57,763 bases of DNA, taken from NCBI GenBank assembly GCA_937922045.1, contig CAKZXA010000009.1, positions 1 to 57,763 of the forward strand. The letters are read 5' to 3'. Shown here in pieces: positions 43,529-53,088 of the stretch. A program made the position numbers and the translations under genes. Source of the stretch: an uncultured Acidimicrobiales bacterium. GTDB lineage: Bacteria > Actinomycetota > Acidimicrobiia > Acidimicrobiales > SZUA-35. Within the stretch, counting starts at the first letter, position 1. Every line of letters starts with the position of its first letter. The notes under the pieces are model-generated. The model worked only from the letters and a program-made list of their open reading frames with translations. It had not been told where the DNA came from and searched no databases.

Positions 43529-43730
43529 CTCAGCATCCTTCACTTCAGCAGTAGACACCGTCGTAGTTTGCCGCACGGTGCGATGAGATGTCGAACGTTG
43601 CTCGCGAGAACGTCGATTCCGGTGAGCACAGGCTGAACGGTCAGCCTGCTCACTCCCCAGTCGAGTACACCGAACGTCAGTGGCATCATTCGTAAACACC
43701 GGTGCCAAACAACCAGGGGTCCAGATCGCC

Positions 43731-43736
43731 TAGTCT
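43731..43736 (+). promoter_or_regulatory. -10 box of DUF1801 gene
   Basis: TAGTCT, 6 nt before ATG 43743; leaderless geometry. Confidence 0.45.
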
Positions 43737-43742
43737 GGAACC

Positions 43743-44186
43743 ATGGTTAGCAGCAATGCTCAAACGGTGGACGACTATCTCGGCGACCTGCCCAACGATC
43801 GGCGCGACCAGATCGCCGAGGTCCGCGATGTCATCCTGAAAAATCTCCCAGACGGCTATGTCGAAGCGATGAACTGGGGCATGATCAGCTACGAGATCCC
43901 ACTCGAACGCTGGCCTGACACCTACAACGGCAAGCCCCTGATGTTCGCTGCCCTGGCCTCACAAAAGAACCATATGGCCGTCTACCTCACCTCGGTCTAT
44001 GCCAACGAGGAGACGGCCGAATGGTTCCGCTCCGAGTACGAGGCCACCGGCAAGAAGCTCGACATGGGCAAGTCGTGCGTCCGATTCAAATCGATCGAGC
44101 AGCTACCGCTTGAGCTGATCGGCGAGGTGATCGCCGGTACCAGCGTCGACGAGCTCATCGCTATCCACCAGAGCAGCCATTCCTAG
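43743..44186 (+). CDS. DUF1801 (YdhG-like) domain protein
   Basis: 147 residues matching the DUF1801 fold: VDDYLGDLPNDRRDQIAEVRDVILKN at the start, then EAMNWGMISYEIP (usually EGIKWGxPxY), FAALASQKNHMAVYL, and KLDMGKSCVRFKSIEQLPLELIGEVI at the end. The family is related to frataxin-like folds and its function is poorly known. The 3' end overlaps the convergent GNAT remnant by 4 bp. Confidence 0.85.
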   Translation: MVSSNAQTVDDYLGDLPNDRRDQIAEVRDVILKNLPDGYVEAMNWGMISYEIPLERWPDTYNGKPLMFAALASQKNHMAVYLTSVYANEETAEWFRSEYEATGKKLDMGKSCVRFKSIEQLPLELIGEVIAGTSVDELIAIHQSSHS

Positions 44187-44422
44187 CTCTTTCCAGGACC
44201 GAGATCCCTAAACGAGATCGATCCGGTAGCGCACACCTGGGCCGCCACCGTGGTCTTGCGCGAACCGACGTTGTCGATCTCGGTCGTCAACTCGACGAAA
44301 CGCAAACCCTGATCTTTCGCGTGGGGCAGAATCTCGTTCAGCGCCTGAGCCGCATAGCCCTTGCGACGCTTCCATGCCACGACGTGATAACCGATATGAC
44401 CGAGCACATGTGTTGGCAACAT
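44183..44422 (-). pseudogene. GNAT acetyltransferase remnant
   Basis: 79 codons resembling only the C-terminal acetyl-CoA-binding half of a GNAT protein (GHIGYHVVAWKRRKGYAAQAL, then LRFVELTTEIDNVGSRKT). The N-terminal ~90 residues of a normal GNAT are missing; the frame upstream is Pro/Ala-rich and runs into the MMPL gene. The tail after NVGSRK also lacks the usual final strands. Likely a truncated, decaying gene. Confidence 0.55.
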
Positions 44423-44481
44423 CTCAGGTTCATCGTCGGGAGAAGGAGGTGAAGCGAGTGGTGGGGCAGCGCCCGCCCCGA

Positions 44482-46896
44482 CTACTGGGCTGAGCGTGCT
44501 CCCGACGTCGGCGCCAACGTGGCTGTGCCCGATGACGACGCTCCGGGGATCAGGGTTGCCGTTTGAGGCACGCCACTCCCTTCTATCTTCACGTTAGGAA
44601 GGAGTCGGTCAAGCCAGCGTGGCATCCACCAGTTGCGTTCGCCCAGCAACGCCATCGTTGCCGGGACCAGCAGCATGCGAACCAGGGTGGCGTCGAGAAA
44701 CACGGCGAGGGCCAAACCCAGACCAAACAGCTTGATCTCTCGCAGATCTTCGAACATGAACGAGCCGAAGACCACGACCATGATGGCAGCGGCCGCCGTG
44801 ATAACCCGAGCGGTTCCGGCGAGGCCGTCGGCCACCGAGTTCACCGGGTCGCCAGTGCGATCATACTCTTCTCGGATGCGGGACAGCATGAACACCTCAT
44901 AGTCCATGGACAGCCCGAACACGATCGCAAACAGCATCATCGGGATGAAGGGGTTGATCGGTCCTCCATCGATACCGAGCACAGAACCACCCCACCCCCA
45001 CTGGAACACGGCGACGACGACACCGTAGGCCGAGGCGATCGACAGCACGTTCATGAGCACGGCCTTGATCGGCACCAGGATCGACCGGAACACCGTCATC
45101 AGCAACACAAACGACAGGGCCAGCACCGCTCCGAAGAAGACCAACATTCGGCGAGCCAGGAAGGTGGTGATGTCGATATTGACGGCGGCCAATCCGGTCA
45201 CGTTGACGTCGAGCTCGGTTCCCCCGATCGCGGTGGGAATGACCGTGTTTCGAAGGGTGGCGACCAGTTCGTTTGTGGCCTCGTCCTGGGGTGACGTGGC
45301 GGGTAGGAGGTTCATCAGATAGGCCGATGGCGCAGCCTCATCGTTGGGGAAGGGTGGGGTCACCCCAGCCACGCCCGGCGTTTCGATCAAGGCCTGACGG
45401 AGGGCGGCCAGGGCCTCGTCGGACGGAGCCTCGGCCGACGGGGTTGGGCCGCCGGGAACAACCGTGATCAGCAGGGGGCCGTTGACCCCATCACCGAAAC
45501 CTTCAGCCATCAGGTCGTAGGCCTGGCGGGTTAGGGACTCTTCCGGGTAGTTACCTTCGTCGCTCCATCCCAAACGCATGTCGAGAACCGGGGCGGCCAA
45601 GATCAGGAGCACGGTTGCGCCGCCAGCGACCGCAAGAAGTGGACGCTGCTGGATGGCACGGCTCCAGCGGTAGGCGTAGGTCTCGCGCAGCGGCTTGACC
45701 CGGCGATGAGGTACAAGACGACGCAGGGGTGGAACAACCATGCTGAGCACCAGCGTTGCAGCCATGGCTGCAACCCCGGCGAGCGCCATCGTGGTCGATC
45801 CAATACCGAGACCCAGTAGGGCGAACGCAGCGCACCCGGCAGCGATCAGACCGCGCCAGCGGGTGACCTCAACCCGGTCACCGGCAAACCCCAACAAGGC
45901 GGGCAGCAAGGTGACCGAGGTGATCATTGTGGCCAACACCGTGATCGAGACACCGATCCCCATCCCAGCGATCCAACCAATACCAACAAGCAGCAAGCCG
46001 AGCATCGACACAACCACCGTCATCCCGGCGAAGATTACGGCCCGGCCTGCACTGTCCATGGCCGCGATCGTTGCGTCGCGAGGGTTCAAGCCTCGATGCA
46101 TTCCTTCGCGGTAGCGGGTAACGATGAAGAGGGCGTAGTCGATGCCAACACCGAGGCCGATCATCATGCCGAGCAGGGTGGTGAAATCGGGAACGGCGAG
46201 CATGTTGCTCAACAGCAGTGTCGCCCCGATACCAACGCCCACTCCCCCGATGGCCACCGCGATGGGTAGGCCCATGGCCAAGACCGACCCGAAGGCAAGA
46301 ATCAGAACCACGATGGCGAAGGCCACGCCGACCAGCTCGGTTTGGGGCGGTTCGATGTCGGCCAGATATTGGCCGCCTGGGAAAACCTGAAGCCCCTCAA
46401 TTTCAGGCGCATGCTCGGTGATGGCGCGCCCGATGAGGGTCGATTCGGTGTCGTCGATATCGGCCGAGAAATTGACCTGGGCGTAGGCCAGCTGATCGGC
46501 CAACGGACCCTCTCGGGCGATCTGGGCTCGACCCTGCTCGCCGTAGGGCGAGAGTACGGTCGCTCCCGGGTTCTGGGCCACACCGGTTTCATCGGGAAAC
46601 CCGGCGTTGACGGTGCTGAACAAGGCTTCCATCGCCGCTACAACCTTCAGATCATCGACACCCTGGTCGGCCCGAAACACGATCGTGCCCGACTGGCCAC
46701 CGGTCCCGAGATTGGCGAAGTGTTCCTCGAGCACCGCCATCCCCTCGGCGCTGTCGGAATCTGGTACGTCAGAGGTGGCCCCGAAGGCGGGGCCAACGGT
46801 GCCAGCGGCGCCGAGTATGGCGACGAAGGCGGCGAGCCAGAGCGCCACCGCCTTTCCTCGATGATCAAAACACCATGTGCTGATTGTGGTTACCAT
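44482..46896 (-). CDS. MMPL-family RND transporter
   Basis: 804 residues with about 12 membrane segments in two repeats, each one segment followed by an outside domain and five segments. Motifs include MIGLGVGIDYALFIVTRYREG and, in the second half, FGLSMDYEVFMLSRIREEYD, the conserved GxxxDY proton-relay motifs of actinobacterial MMPL proteins. GAGGAG precedes ATG 46896. Such proteins export lipids, siderophores or drugs by proton motive force. It is divergent from a NarL-type two-component system (165 bp), which may control it. The C-terminal tail (about 775-804) is polar and Thr/Ser-rich. Confidence 0.92.
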   Translation of the reverse strand: MVTTISTWCFDHRGKAVALWLAAFVAILGAAGTVGPAFGATSDVPDSDSAEGMAVLEEHFANLGTGGQSGTIVFRADQGVDDLKVVAAMEALFSTVNAGFPDETGVAQNPGATVLSPYGEQGRAQIAREGPLADQLAYAQVNFSADIDDTESTLIGRAITEHAPEIEGLQVFPGGQYLADIEPPQTELVGVAFAIVVLILAFGSVLAMGLPIAVAIGGVGVGIGATLLLSNMLAVPDFTTLLGMMIGLGVGIDYALFIVTRYREGMHRGLNPRDATIAAMDSAGRAVIFAGMTVVVSMLGLLLVGIGWIAGMGIGVSITVLATMITSVTLLPALLGFAGDRVEVTRWRGLIAAGCAAFALLGLGIGSTTMALAGVAAMAATLVLSMVVPPLRRLVPHRRVKPLRETYAYRWSRAIQQRPLLAVAGGATVLLILAAPVLDMRLGWSDEGNYPEESLTRQAYDLMAEGFGDGVNGPLLITVVPGGPTPSAEAPSDEALAALRQALIETPGVAGVTPPFPNDEAAPSAYLMNLLPATSPQDEATNELVATLRNTVIPTAIGGTELDVNVTGLAAVNIDITTFLARRMLVFFGAVLALSFVLLMTVFRSILVPIKAVLMNVLSIASAYGVVVAVFQWGWGGSVLGIDGGPINPFIPMMLFAIVFGLSMDYEVFMLSRIREEYDRTGDPVNSVADGLAGTARVITAAAAIMVVVFGSFMFEDLREIKLFGLGLALAVFLDATLVRMLLVPATMALLGERNWWMPRWLDRLLPNVKIEGSGVPQTATLIPGASSSGTATLAPTSGARSAQ

Positions 46897-47048
46897 CTGT
46901 GTCTCCTCAGTGGGGGTACTGCAAGTCGACCTCCATCGTCTCTCTCACGGCCTGCCGACCGCATCGGGTGTGTGGTCATTCATCGACCACCCGTTCGACC
47001 GATACGAGTTCATACTTTTGGCCGATCGCCTCGACGGCGCTCGTTCTC

Positions 47049-47054
47049 TAAACT
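47049..47054 (+). promoter_or_regulatory. -10 box of histidine kinase operon
   Basis: TAAACT, 7 nt before ATG 47062; leaderless geometry, in the divergent gap facing the MMPL gene. Confidence 0.45.
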
Positions 47055-47061
47055 CAGAGCT

Positions 47062-48237
47062 ATGTCGGCCGCCGAATTTCTCAACATGTGTCATGATCCT
47101 CGGCCTCCCGGCGCGCCAAGACGGGTTTGGCGAGATTGGCTCGTGCTCGGACTAGCGATTGTTGGCGCCTTTGTGGAGATCGTGCTCCGCTCCGACATCG
47201 TTTGGCCTGCGCTTGCACTCACAGCGGCACTCGTCGCCCTGCCCTTATTGCTGTGGCGTCGTACCTATCCACTTCTAACCGTTGCGCTGGGCTTCGGCTC
47301 GATGACGGTCTTTAGCTTGGCGGCGATCGCATTCGAGGCGGCACCGATCGGCCTCTATGCCATGGCCGCCTTGATGGTCCTGCCCTATTCGCTTTTCCGG
47401 TGGGGATCGGGACGCGAGGCAACGATCGGTCTCGGCATCATGGTTGGCACCTGGGCGACAAGCGTGCTCGCCGACTACAGCGGTGTTGGTGACACGATCG
47501 GTGGGCTGATCGTGTTGCTGTTCCCCGTTGTGTTGGGATCGATGGTCCGCTTTCAGGCGAAAGCTCGTAGTCAGGAGATCGAGCAGGCGAAGTCGCTCAC
47601 CCGGGAGCAGTTGGCCCGCGAACTTCACGATTCGGTCGCTCATCACGTTTCGGCTATCGCCATTCAGGCCCAGGGCGGACGGGCGGTCGCGGCCACCGAT
47701 CCAACCAAGGCCGCCGACGTGCTCGGCGTTATCGAAGAAGAAGCGGCGAGAGCACTGACCGAGATGCGCAACATGGTGGGTGCGCTGCGCGACGGCACCG
47801 GCGTCGATCTCACCCCCCAACCTGGGGTGGCCGACATCGAGAGACTTTCGGCCACCGCAGGCTCTATCGATGGGCCAGTGGTTGGCAACAGCCCCACGAT
47901 CGACGTCGAGCTCCTTGGCGACCTGAACAATCTGCGCCCATCGGTCGACACCGCCCTCTACCGCCTCGCCCAGGAGTCGATCACCAACTCGCTGCGCCAT
48001 GCCCGCAATGCTTCTCTGGTGCGGGTTCGGGTGTTAGGCGACGACGAGTCGGTGCGGCTCACCGTGCACGACGACGGCATCGCGAATCCTCCACCGATTT
48101 CCAGCCCCGGCTTTGGCCTGGTCGGCATGGCCGAGCGGGCCAAGTTGTTAGGCGGCACGCTCACCGCTGGACCTGGCGGACCCGGTCGCGGATGGACGGT
48201 TCAGGCCGTGCTGCCGCGAGATGGCGCTGCGGCGTGA
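47062..48237 (+). CDS. Sensor histidine kinase (HisKA_3 / NarX-DesK type)
   Basis: 391 residues from ATG 47062. The same frame is open far upstream, but that part is antisense to the MMPL gene. Four or five membrane segments (about 28-165) are followed by the dimerisation helix with the phospho-acceptor His in QLARELHDSVAHHVSAIAIQ (about 193) and an HATPase domain with ESITNSLRHARN (N-box), VHDDGIANPP (G1) and GFGLVGMAERAKLLGG (G2). No large extracellular domain, so it probably senses a membrane signal. The stop overlaps the regulator start as GTGA. Likely controls the divergent MMPL pump. Confidence 0.92.
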   Translation: MSAAEFLNMCHDPRPPGAPRRVWRDWLVLGLAIVGAFVEIVLRSDIVWPALALTAALVALPLLLWRRTYPLLTVALGFGSMTVFSLAAIAFEAAPIGLYAMAALMVLPYSLFRWGSGREATIGLGIMVGTWATSVLADYSGVGDTIGGLIVLLFPVVLGSMVRFQAKARSQEIEQAKSLTREQLARELHDSVAHHVSAIAIQAQGGRAVAATDPTKAADVLGVIEEEAARALTEMRNMVGALRDGTGVDLTPQPGVADIERLSATAGSIDGPVVGNSPTIDVELLGDLNNLRPSVDTALYRLAQESITNSLRHARNASLVRVRVLGDDESVRLTVHDDGIANPPPISSPGFGLVGMAERAKLLGGTLTAGPGGPGRGWTVQAVLPRDGAAA

Positions 48238-48890
48238 GTATCCGGGTACTCATCGCCGACGATCAAGACCTGGTTCGCACCGGGCTCAGGATGATCCTGG
48301 ACGCCCAGCCCACCATCGAGGTGGTGGCCGAGGCCGCCGACGGGCGCGCTGCGGTCGAACTGGCCCGGCAACATCGGCCTGATGTTTGCCTCTTCGACAT
48401 CCGCATGCCGGAACTCGACGGCATCGAGGCCACCCGTCTTCTGGCTGGGATCGACGTCGCCGATCCGCTAGCGGTCGTGGTCATCACCACCTTTGATCTG
48501 GACGAGTATGTGCACGGAGCGCTCAAGGCTGGCGCTCGTGGTTTCCTGCTCAAAGACGCCGGGCCCGATCTTCTCGTGCAGGCGATTCAGGCCGCAGCGA
48601 ACGGCGACGCATTGATCGCTCCGAGTATCACCGCACGTCTGTTGGAGGCATTCTCTCAGCCCCAGCCGGGCGATACCCCAGTCCAGCCGATCGAAGCGCT
48701 CACCGAACGCGAGGAGGAAGTGTTGGTGACCGTCGCTCGCGGCCGGACCAACGCCGAAGTGGCCGACGAACTCCACATCAGCCTGAGTACAGTAAAAACC
48801 CACCTCGCCAGCCTGATGAACAAGCTCGGGGCCCGCAATCGGGTTGAGATCGCCATGTGGGCCTACGAAACCGGCCGCCTGGCTAGCTGA
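48234..48890 (+). CDS. NarL/LuxR-type response regulator
   Basis: 218 residues from GTG 48234 (MSIRVLIADDQDLVRTGLRM). Receiver domain with acidic pocket DDQ at 9-11, phospho-acceptor Asp in VCLFDIRMPELDG (about 53), Thr in VVVITTFD and Lys in GFLLKDAG. The C-terminal LuxR-type HTH (about 150-215) reads LTEREEEVLVTVARGRTNAEVADELHISLSTVKTHLASLMNKL. Translationally coupled to the kinase. Confidence 0.94.
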   Translation: MSIRVLIADDQDLVRTGLRMILDAQPTIEVVAEAADGRAAVELARQHRPDVCLFDIRMPELDGIEATRLLAGIDVADPLAVVVITTFDLDEYVHGALKAGARGFLLKDAGPDLLVQAIQAAANGDALIAPSITARLLEAFSQPQPGDTPVQPIEALTEREEEVLVTVARGRTNAEVADELHISLSTVKTHLASLMNKLGARNRVEIAMWAYETGRLAS

Positions 48891-49001
48891 GTCCGCTCGC
48901 TCGACGAGCCGTGCCCCGCTCACCGACTCCGAGGGTTAGGATCGTGGTCGAATGATTCCATCGACCAGAAGCCCTCATCGACAATACAGGCAGCAACCGC
49001 C

Positions 49002-49916
49002 TTGCTAGGCGGCGTCAGCCGAGGCGTACAAGATGCTGTCGTTTCCGCGCTCAGCAGTCTGTTCTCCCACGGTCCTACACCGCTCGAAAACACGCTCGAC
49101 TATCGGGGCGACTCTGGTTTGCTCGGTCCGGACTCGGTCTCCTGGCGAGTTATCGGCGATGCGGCCGTGTTCGTCGGCGGCATTCGGGCTCTGGTCATTC
49201 AGGCCGCTCATCCCGAGGTGGTCGCCGGTGTCGAAGACCATTCGGCCTATCGACACGATCCGTTGGGTCGGCTGTCGCGCACCTCGGTCTACGTCACCGA
49301 GACCACCTATGGCGCAATGCCCGAAGTTGAGGCGGCCGTCCAGGTTGTGCGCCAGGCTCATCGACCCGTTCATGGCACCTCGGAGCGGAACCTTCCCTAC
49401 AGCGCCAGCCGGCCGGAGATGGCAGCATGGGTGCACAATGTCCTTACCGATTCCTTTCTCGCCGCTTACCAGGCCTACGGCCCTGAGCCACTGAGCCCAG
49501 CCGATGCCGATCGATTTGTAGCCGAACAGTCTCGGATCGGTGCCCTGCTCGATGCGAAGCCTCTACCTCAAGCCGCGGACGAGCTCAGCGCCTGGATCCT
49601 CGATCACCCCGATCGGCAACCGACAAAAGGTCAAACGAACGCCATCGAATTCCTTCGCTCACCACCTTTGAGTCCACCGATCAAGATCGGGTACCGCCTG
49701 CTGTTCGACGCAGCCCTCGCCACCGTCCCAAACGACCTGCTCTCCCAACTTGGGCTTGAAGCCCCACGGTCAGCGGCCACTATCGGCAGGCGATCGACAA
49801 CCGCTCTCCGTTGGGCTCTAGGCGCATCACCGGCCTGGCAGGTCGCGCTCGTTCGCTGCGATGCCCCGATTCCCAAAGGCGTATTCCGCCAACCACTTCC
49901 CGTCCACCCCCGCTGA
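49002..49916 (+). CDS. Oxygenase MpaB family / DUF2236 protein
   Basis: 304 residues. Core signatures of DUF2236 are GDAAVFVGGIRALVIQAAHPEVVAGVEDHS (about 50-80), DPLGRLSRTSVYVTETTYG, RQAHRPVHGT and YSASRPEMAAWVHNVLTDSFLAAY. Conserved His and Arg residues suggest heme binding as in latex-clearing protein and MpaB relatives. The start is uncertain: TTG 49002 is used because no ATG or GTG lies upstream in frame. An ATG at 48952 with a possible -10 box is in another frame and closes at a TAG. The substrate is unknown. Confidence 0.8.
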   Translation: MLGGVSRGVQDAVVSALSSLFSHGPTPLENTLDYRGDSGLLGPDSVSWRVIGDAAVFVGGIRALVIQAAHPEVVAGVEDHSAYRHDPLGRLSRTSVYVTETTYGAMPEVEAAVQVVRQAHRPVHGTSERNLPYSASRPEMAAWVHNVLTDSFLAAYQAYGPEPLSPADADRFVAEQSRIGALLDAKPLPQAADELSAWILDHPDRQPTKGQTNAIEFLRSPPLSPPIKIGYRLLFDAALATVPNDLLSQLGLEAPRSAATIGRRSTTALRWALGASPAWQVALVRCDAPIPKGVFRQPLPVHPR

Positions 49917-49935
49917 CCTGGGACCGGGCGAACCG

Positions 49936-51804
49936 TCAGCTCTCGTCGCGCACGAGGCGATGGTAGAGGTCGGCGTAGAGGCCTTCGGCCGCGAGCAACT
50001 CGTCGTGGGTGCCGTGTTCGACGAGTGCTCCTTCGTCGAGGACGAGGATCTGATCGGCCTGGGTAATCGTCGACAATCGATGGGCGATCACCACGGCGGT
50101 CCGTCCGTTCAGCGCCTTGGCCAGCGCTTCTTGAACCAGCGCTTCATTCTCGGAATCGAGATGGCTGGTGGCTTCGTCGAGGATTACCATCGACGGGTTT
50201 TTGAGCAACATGCGAGCTATCGACAGGCGCTGCTTCTCGCCACCGGACATCCGGTACCCGCGCTCACCCACCACCGTCTTATAGCCAGCGGGCAACGACC
50301 GAACCACGTCGAGAATCTGGGCGGCTTCGCAGGCTACGTCCAACTCGTCGTCGGTTGCGTCGGGCTTGGCATAGCGAAGATTGTCACCGATCGACTCGTG
50401 GAACAGGTGGGGGTCTTGCACCACCACACCAATGGCCTGGCGCAACGAGGCCTGGGTGAGCGAACTCACGGCAGCGCCGTCGATGAGCACAGCCCCCTCC
50501 GTCACGTCGTACAAGCGCGGGATGAGAGCGGTTAGCGTGGTTTTGCCTGCTCCCGATGGGCCGACAACCGCCACCAGCTGGCCGGGCTCGATCACGAAAC
50601 TCAGGTTGCGTAGTACAGGCTCGCCCCGCTCGATCGCCTCGCCCTCGACCACAACCGACTCCGGCGTTTCCAACCCGGGCACAATCAGCTCATCTGAACC
50701 CGGATACCGAAAGGTCACGTCAGCGAACTCGATGTGCCCCTTGGGGTCGACCAGCGTCACTGCGTCGGGAGCGTCGGTCAACGGGCTCGGTGCGTCGAGC
50801 ACTTCGAAGACCCGGTCGAAGGAGACCAGGGCCGTGAGCACATCGATGCGGGCGTTGGTCAAGCTCGTCAGCGGCATGTAGATCCGGCCAACGAGCAAGC
50901 CCATCGTGGCCAGCACACCAATTTTGATATCACCGTTGATGGCGAAGAGACCGCCCAGCCCGTAGACCATGGCGGTACCGATGGCACCCAGCAGGGTGAG
51001 GACCGTCATAAACCCACGGGTGAAGATGGCCGAACGGATCCCGATATCACGCACCTGTCCGGCACGGTCGGAGAAGAGTTCGAGCTCGTCGTCGCCCCGG
51101 CCGAACAGCTTGACCAGCAGCGCACCCGACACGTTGAAACGCTCGGTCATGGTGGAGTTCATCGCTGCATTCAGCTCCATGCCGTCGCGCGTGATCCCCT
51201 GCTGGATACGACCGATCCGCCGGTAAGGCAGAACAAACATTGGGGTGAGAATCAAGGCCAGGAGGGTGAGGCGCCACTCGAGGGCGAACATGGCCAGCAG
51301 CGTGGTGGCCAAGGTGATCACGTTGGAAACCACGGAGCCGAGGGTGGTTGTGAGTGCCCGTTGGGCCCCGATCACGTCATTGTTCAGCCGGTTCGTCAGC
51401 GTTCCCGTCTGGGTGCGGGTGAAGAAGGCGATCGGCAGCCGCTGCACATGGTCGAAGAGAGCGACCCGCAGGTCGTAGATCACGCCTTCGCCGATGCGTG
51501 AAGACCAGTAGCGTTCGGCCAAGCCAACCAAGCCCTGGAAAAGGGCGGCGGCCACGATGGCGGCAGCGAAAATGGCGAGCAGCCCGCGGTCTTCGTTGGG
51601 TATCGCTCGATCGATGATCGATCCGAACAGCAGCGCAGGCACGAGGCCGAACAGGCTGCCAAAGACCACCGAAGCCAAGAACCCGACGACCTGGGTTCGG
51701 TAGGGGCTAGCGAAGCGCCAGATGCGGAGCGCAGTGTCCCGGCCGATCTCGACTCCCTTGACCGCGTCGGCGTTGCGCGGCCACAGCATGTGCATTCCCA
51801 TCAT
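49936..51804 (-). CDS. ABC exporter half-transporter (fused permease-ATPase, MsbA/MdlB type)
   Basis: About 622 residues from ATG 51804 (a longer frame to 51915 lacks family sequence; ATG 51801 is also possible). Six membrane segments (about 30-320) include the domain motif FTRTQTGTLTNRLNNDV. The ATPase domain (about 340-605) has Walker A GPSGAGKTTL, signature MSGGEKQRLSIARMLL, Walker B MVILDEATSHLD and His in VIAHRLST. An acidic insertion (about 365-385) separates the first strand from Walker A. It should act as a homodimer exporting a lipid or drug, as no partner gene is adjacent. Confidence 0.92.
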   Translation of the reverse strand: MMGMHMLWPRNADAVKGVEIGRDTALRIWRFASPYRTQVVGFLASVVFGSLFGLVPALLFGSIIDRAIPNEDRGLLAIFAAAIVAAALFQGLVGLAERYWSSRIGEGVIYDLRVALFDHVQRLPIAFFTRTQTGTLTNRLNNDVIGAQRALTTTLGSVVSNVITLATTLLAMFALEWRLTLLALILTPMFVLPYRRIGRIQQGITRDGMELNAAMNSTMTERFNVSGALLVKLFGRGDDELELFSDRAGQVRDIGIRSAIFTRGFMTVLTLLGAIGTAMVYGLGGLFAINGDIKIGVLATMGLLVGRIYMPLTSLTNARIDVLTALVSFDRVFEVLDAPSPLTDAPDAVTLVDPKGHIEFADVTFRYPGSDELIVPGLETPESVVVEGEAIERGEPVLRNLSFVIEPGQLVAVVGPSGAGKTTLTALIPRLYDVTEGAVLIDGAAVSSLTQASLRQAIGVVVQDPHLFHESIGDNLRYAKPDATDDELDVACEAAQILDVVRSLPAGYKTVVGERGYRMSGGEKQRLSIARMLLKNPSMVILDEATSHLDSENEALVQEALAKALNGRTAVVIAHRLSTITQADQILVLDEGALVEHGTHDELLAAEGLYADLYHRLVRDES

Positions 51805-51996
51805 CCCCCTCAGCCTATGAGCAAATACCAACGCAGGGGGCCGGGTCGGTACGTTCTTAACCGTCGGTTCTGTAAGATGAGGGCAGTCACTAGATCGGGC
51901 TGGCGCCTTACTCACGGCGGTGGGTCAGCGTGTAATGTTCTCCCGATCGAGGCGACCCAATGGCGGGTGCTAGGAAACTTGGTTAGCAATACAACT

Positions 51997-53019
51997 ATGG
52001 GACTTCGAGATATTTTCTCGACGGCCAAACCGGTCGCCGAACTACAGCGTCTCAACCGCTTCGACCCCTTCCTGAGGGATTCGGATCTGCGTGCAGCTTT
52101 CCGCGCCCTGATGGAAGGCGACTGGGGCAGGCTCGAAACCTTCATGGAATCAAGCCCCAAGGCTTGGATCTTCTCTCAGATCATCACGAGTCCTGTGGTG
52201 GGTATTGAACGCGTCAACCTTGAGCGTTGGGTCGATACTCGTCAGAACCATTTCGCCCGCATCCTGCTGGCTGGCGTCATCCTGCGCGACGCCTTCGAAA
52301 TGAGGAATGCGGCAACCCCTGAGGACATCGTCGGCGATATCACCTACGAGGAAGATCCCGAGATCATCCACGCCTACGACAGCGCTATCGCTGAAGCCGA
52401 AAGTATGCTCAGGGACGTTGTACGTGAACGGCCAGCGATGGCCGACCCATGGATTTTCCTTCTCATAAGCGGTCGCGGCGCAGGGGTACCGCTCGAAGAG
52501 CTCCGGCAACGCTTCGACAACGCTCACTCCCGAGCCCCGTTCCGACCAGACGCCTGCCGCGAATACCTTCAAAGTCTCACCGAGAAGTGGGGTGGCTCAC
52601 AGACTGCGGTCTTTGATTTTGCTCGCTGGCTTGAGCTTGAAGCGCCACCAGGATCCCCAGCCCGAGAAGCGTTGCCGATCGCTCACATCGAACAGGGCCT
52701 TGTCGATCCAACCGGTGCCACAATCACCGGCTACCTGGCCAATCCCGATGTTGCCGAGGAGCTCACCGCTTCGCTGCTCAACTTCCTCAACGCCACCGCG
52801 GTCGAGGCACCGACCGCCTCGCTCGGCGCGCTCAATGCCTACGCCTTGGCCGTGCCGCCTCAGAACGCCCGAGCGGCCCGCCTCATCGAAGATCTCTTCG
52901 AACGGATCGACAATCGGCCGACCGACTATCCGTGGAGCTTGTACCGGGAAGGCATCACGAAAGTCTTCGGCGAGGTCCAGAACGAACAGAGTCGGTCAGC
53001 AGCTCAGTTCAGCGAGTAA
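51997..53019 (+). CDS. Uncharacterised soluble protein (DUF4034-like)
   Basis: 340 residues from ATG 51997; upstream in-frame sequence to 51790 is not protein-like. No signal peptide or membrane segment. It is helical and Trp/Glu-rich with MEGDWGRLETFMESSP, RWVDTRQNHFARILLAGVIL, RERPAMADPWIFLL and YLQSLTEKWGGSQTAVFDFARW. The last motif recalls the KWGGS region of DUF4034 proteins, so a distant relationship is possible. No catalytic residues can be named. A Rieske oxygenase gene follows 69 bp later in the same direction. Confidence 0.75.
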   Translation: MGLRDIFSTAKPVAELQRLNRFDPFLRDSDLRAAFRALMEGDWGRLETFMESSPKAWIFSQIITSPVVGIERVNLERWVDTRQNHFARILLAGVILRDAFEMRNAATPEDIVGDITYEEDPEIIHAYDSAIAEAESMLRDVVRERPAMADPWIFLLISGRGAGVPLEELRQRFDNAHSRAPFRPDACREYLQSLTEKWGGSQTAVFDFARWLELEAPPGSPAREALPIAHIEQGLVDPTGATITGYLANPDVAEELTASLLNFLNATAVEAPTASLGALNAYALAVPPQNARAARLIEDLFERIDNRPTDYPWSLYREGITKVFGEVQNEQSRSAAQFSE

Positions 53020-53088
53020 CAGACGTGGGTGGCTGGTCCGCGACTCCTCGGCCCCACCCTTGACCTCGGACAACTCGATTGGCAAGCT

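Noticed and set aside
46342-47061. N-terminal extension of the histidine kinase by 240 codons
   Set aside because: Most of it is antisense to the MMPL gene, shows no protein family, and a good leaderless start lies at 47062.
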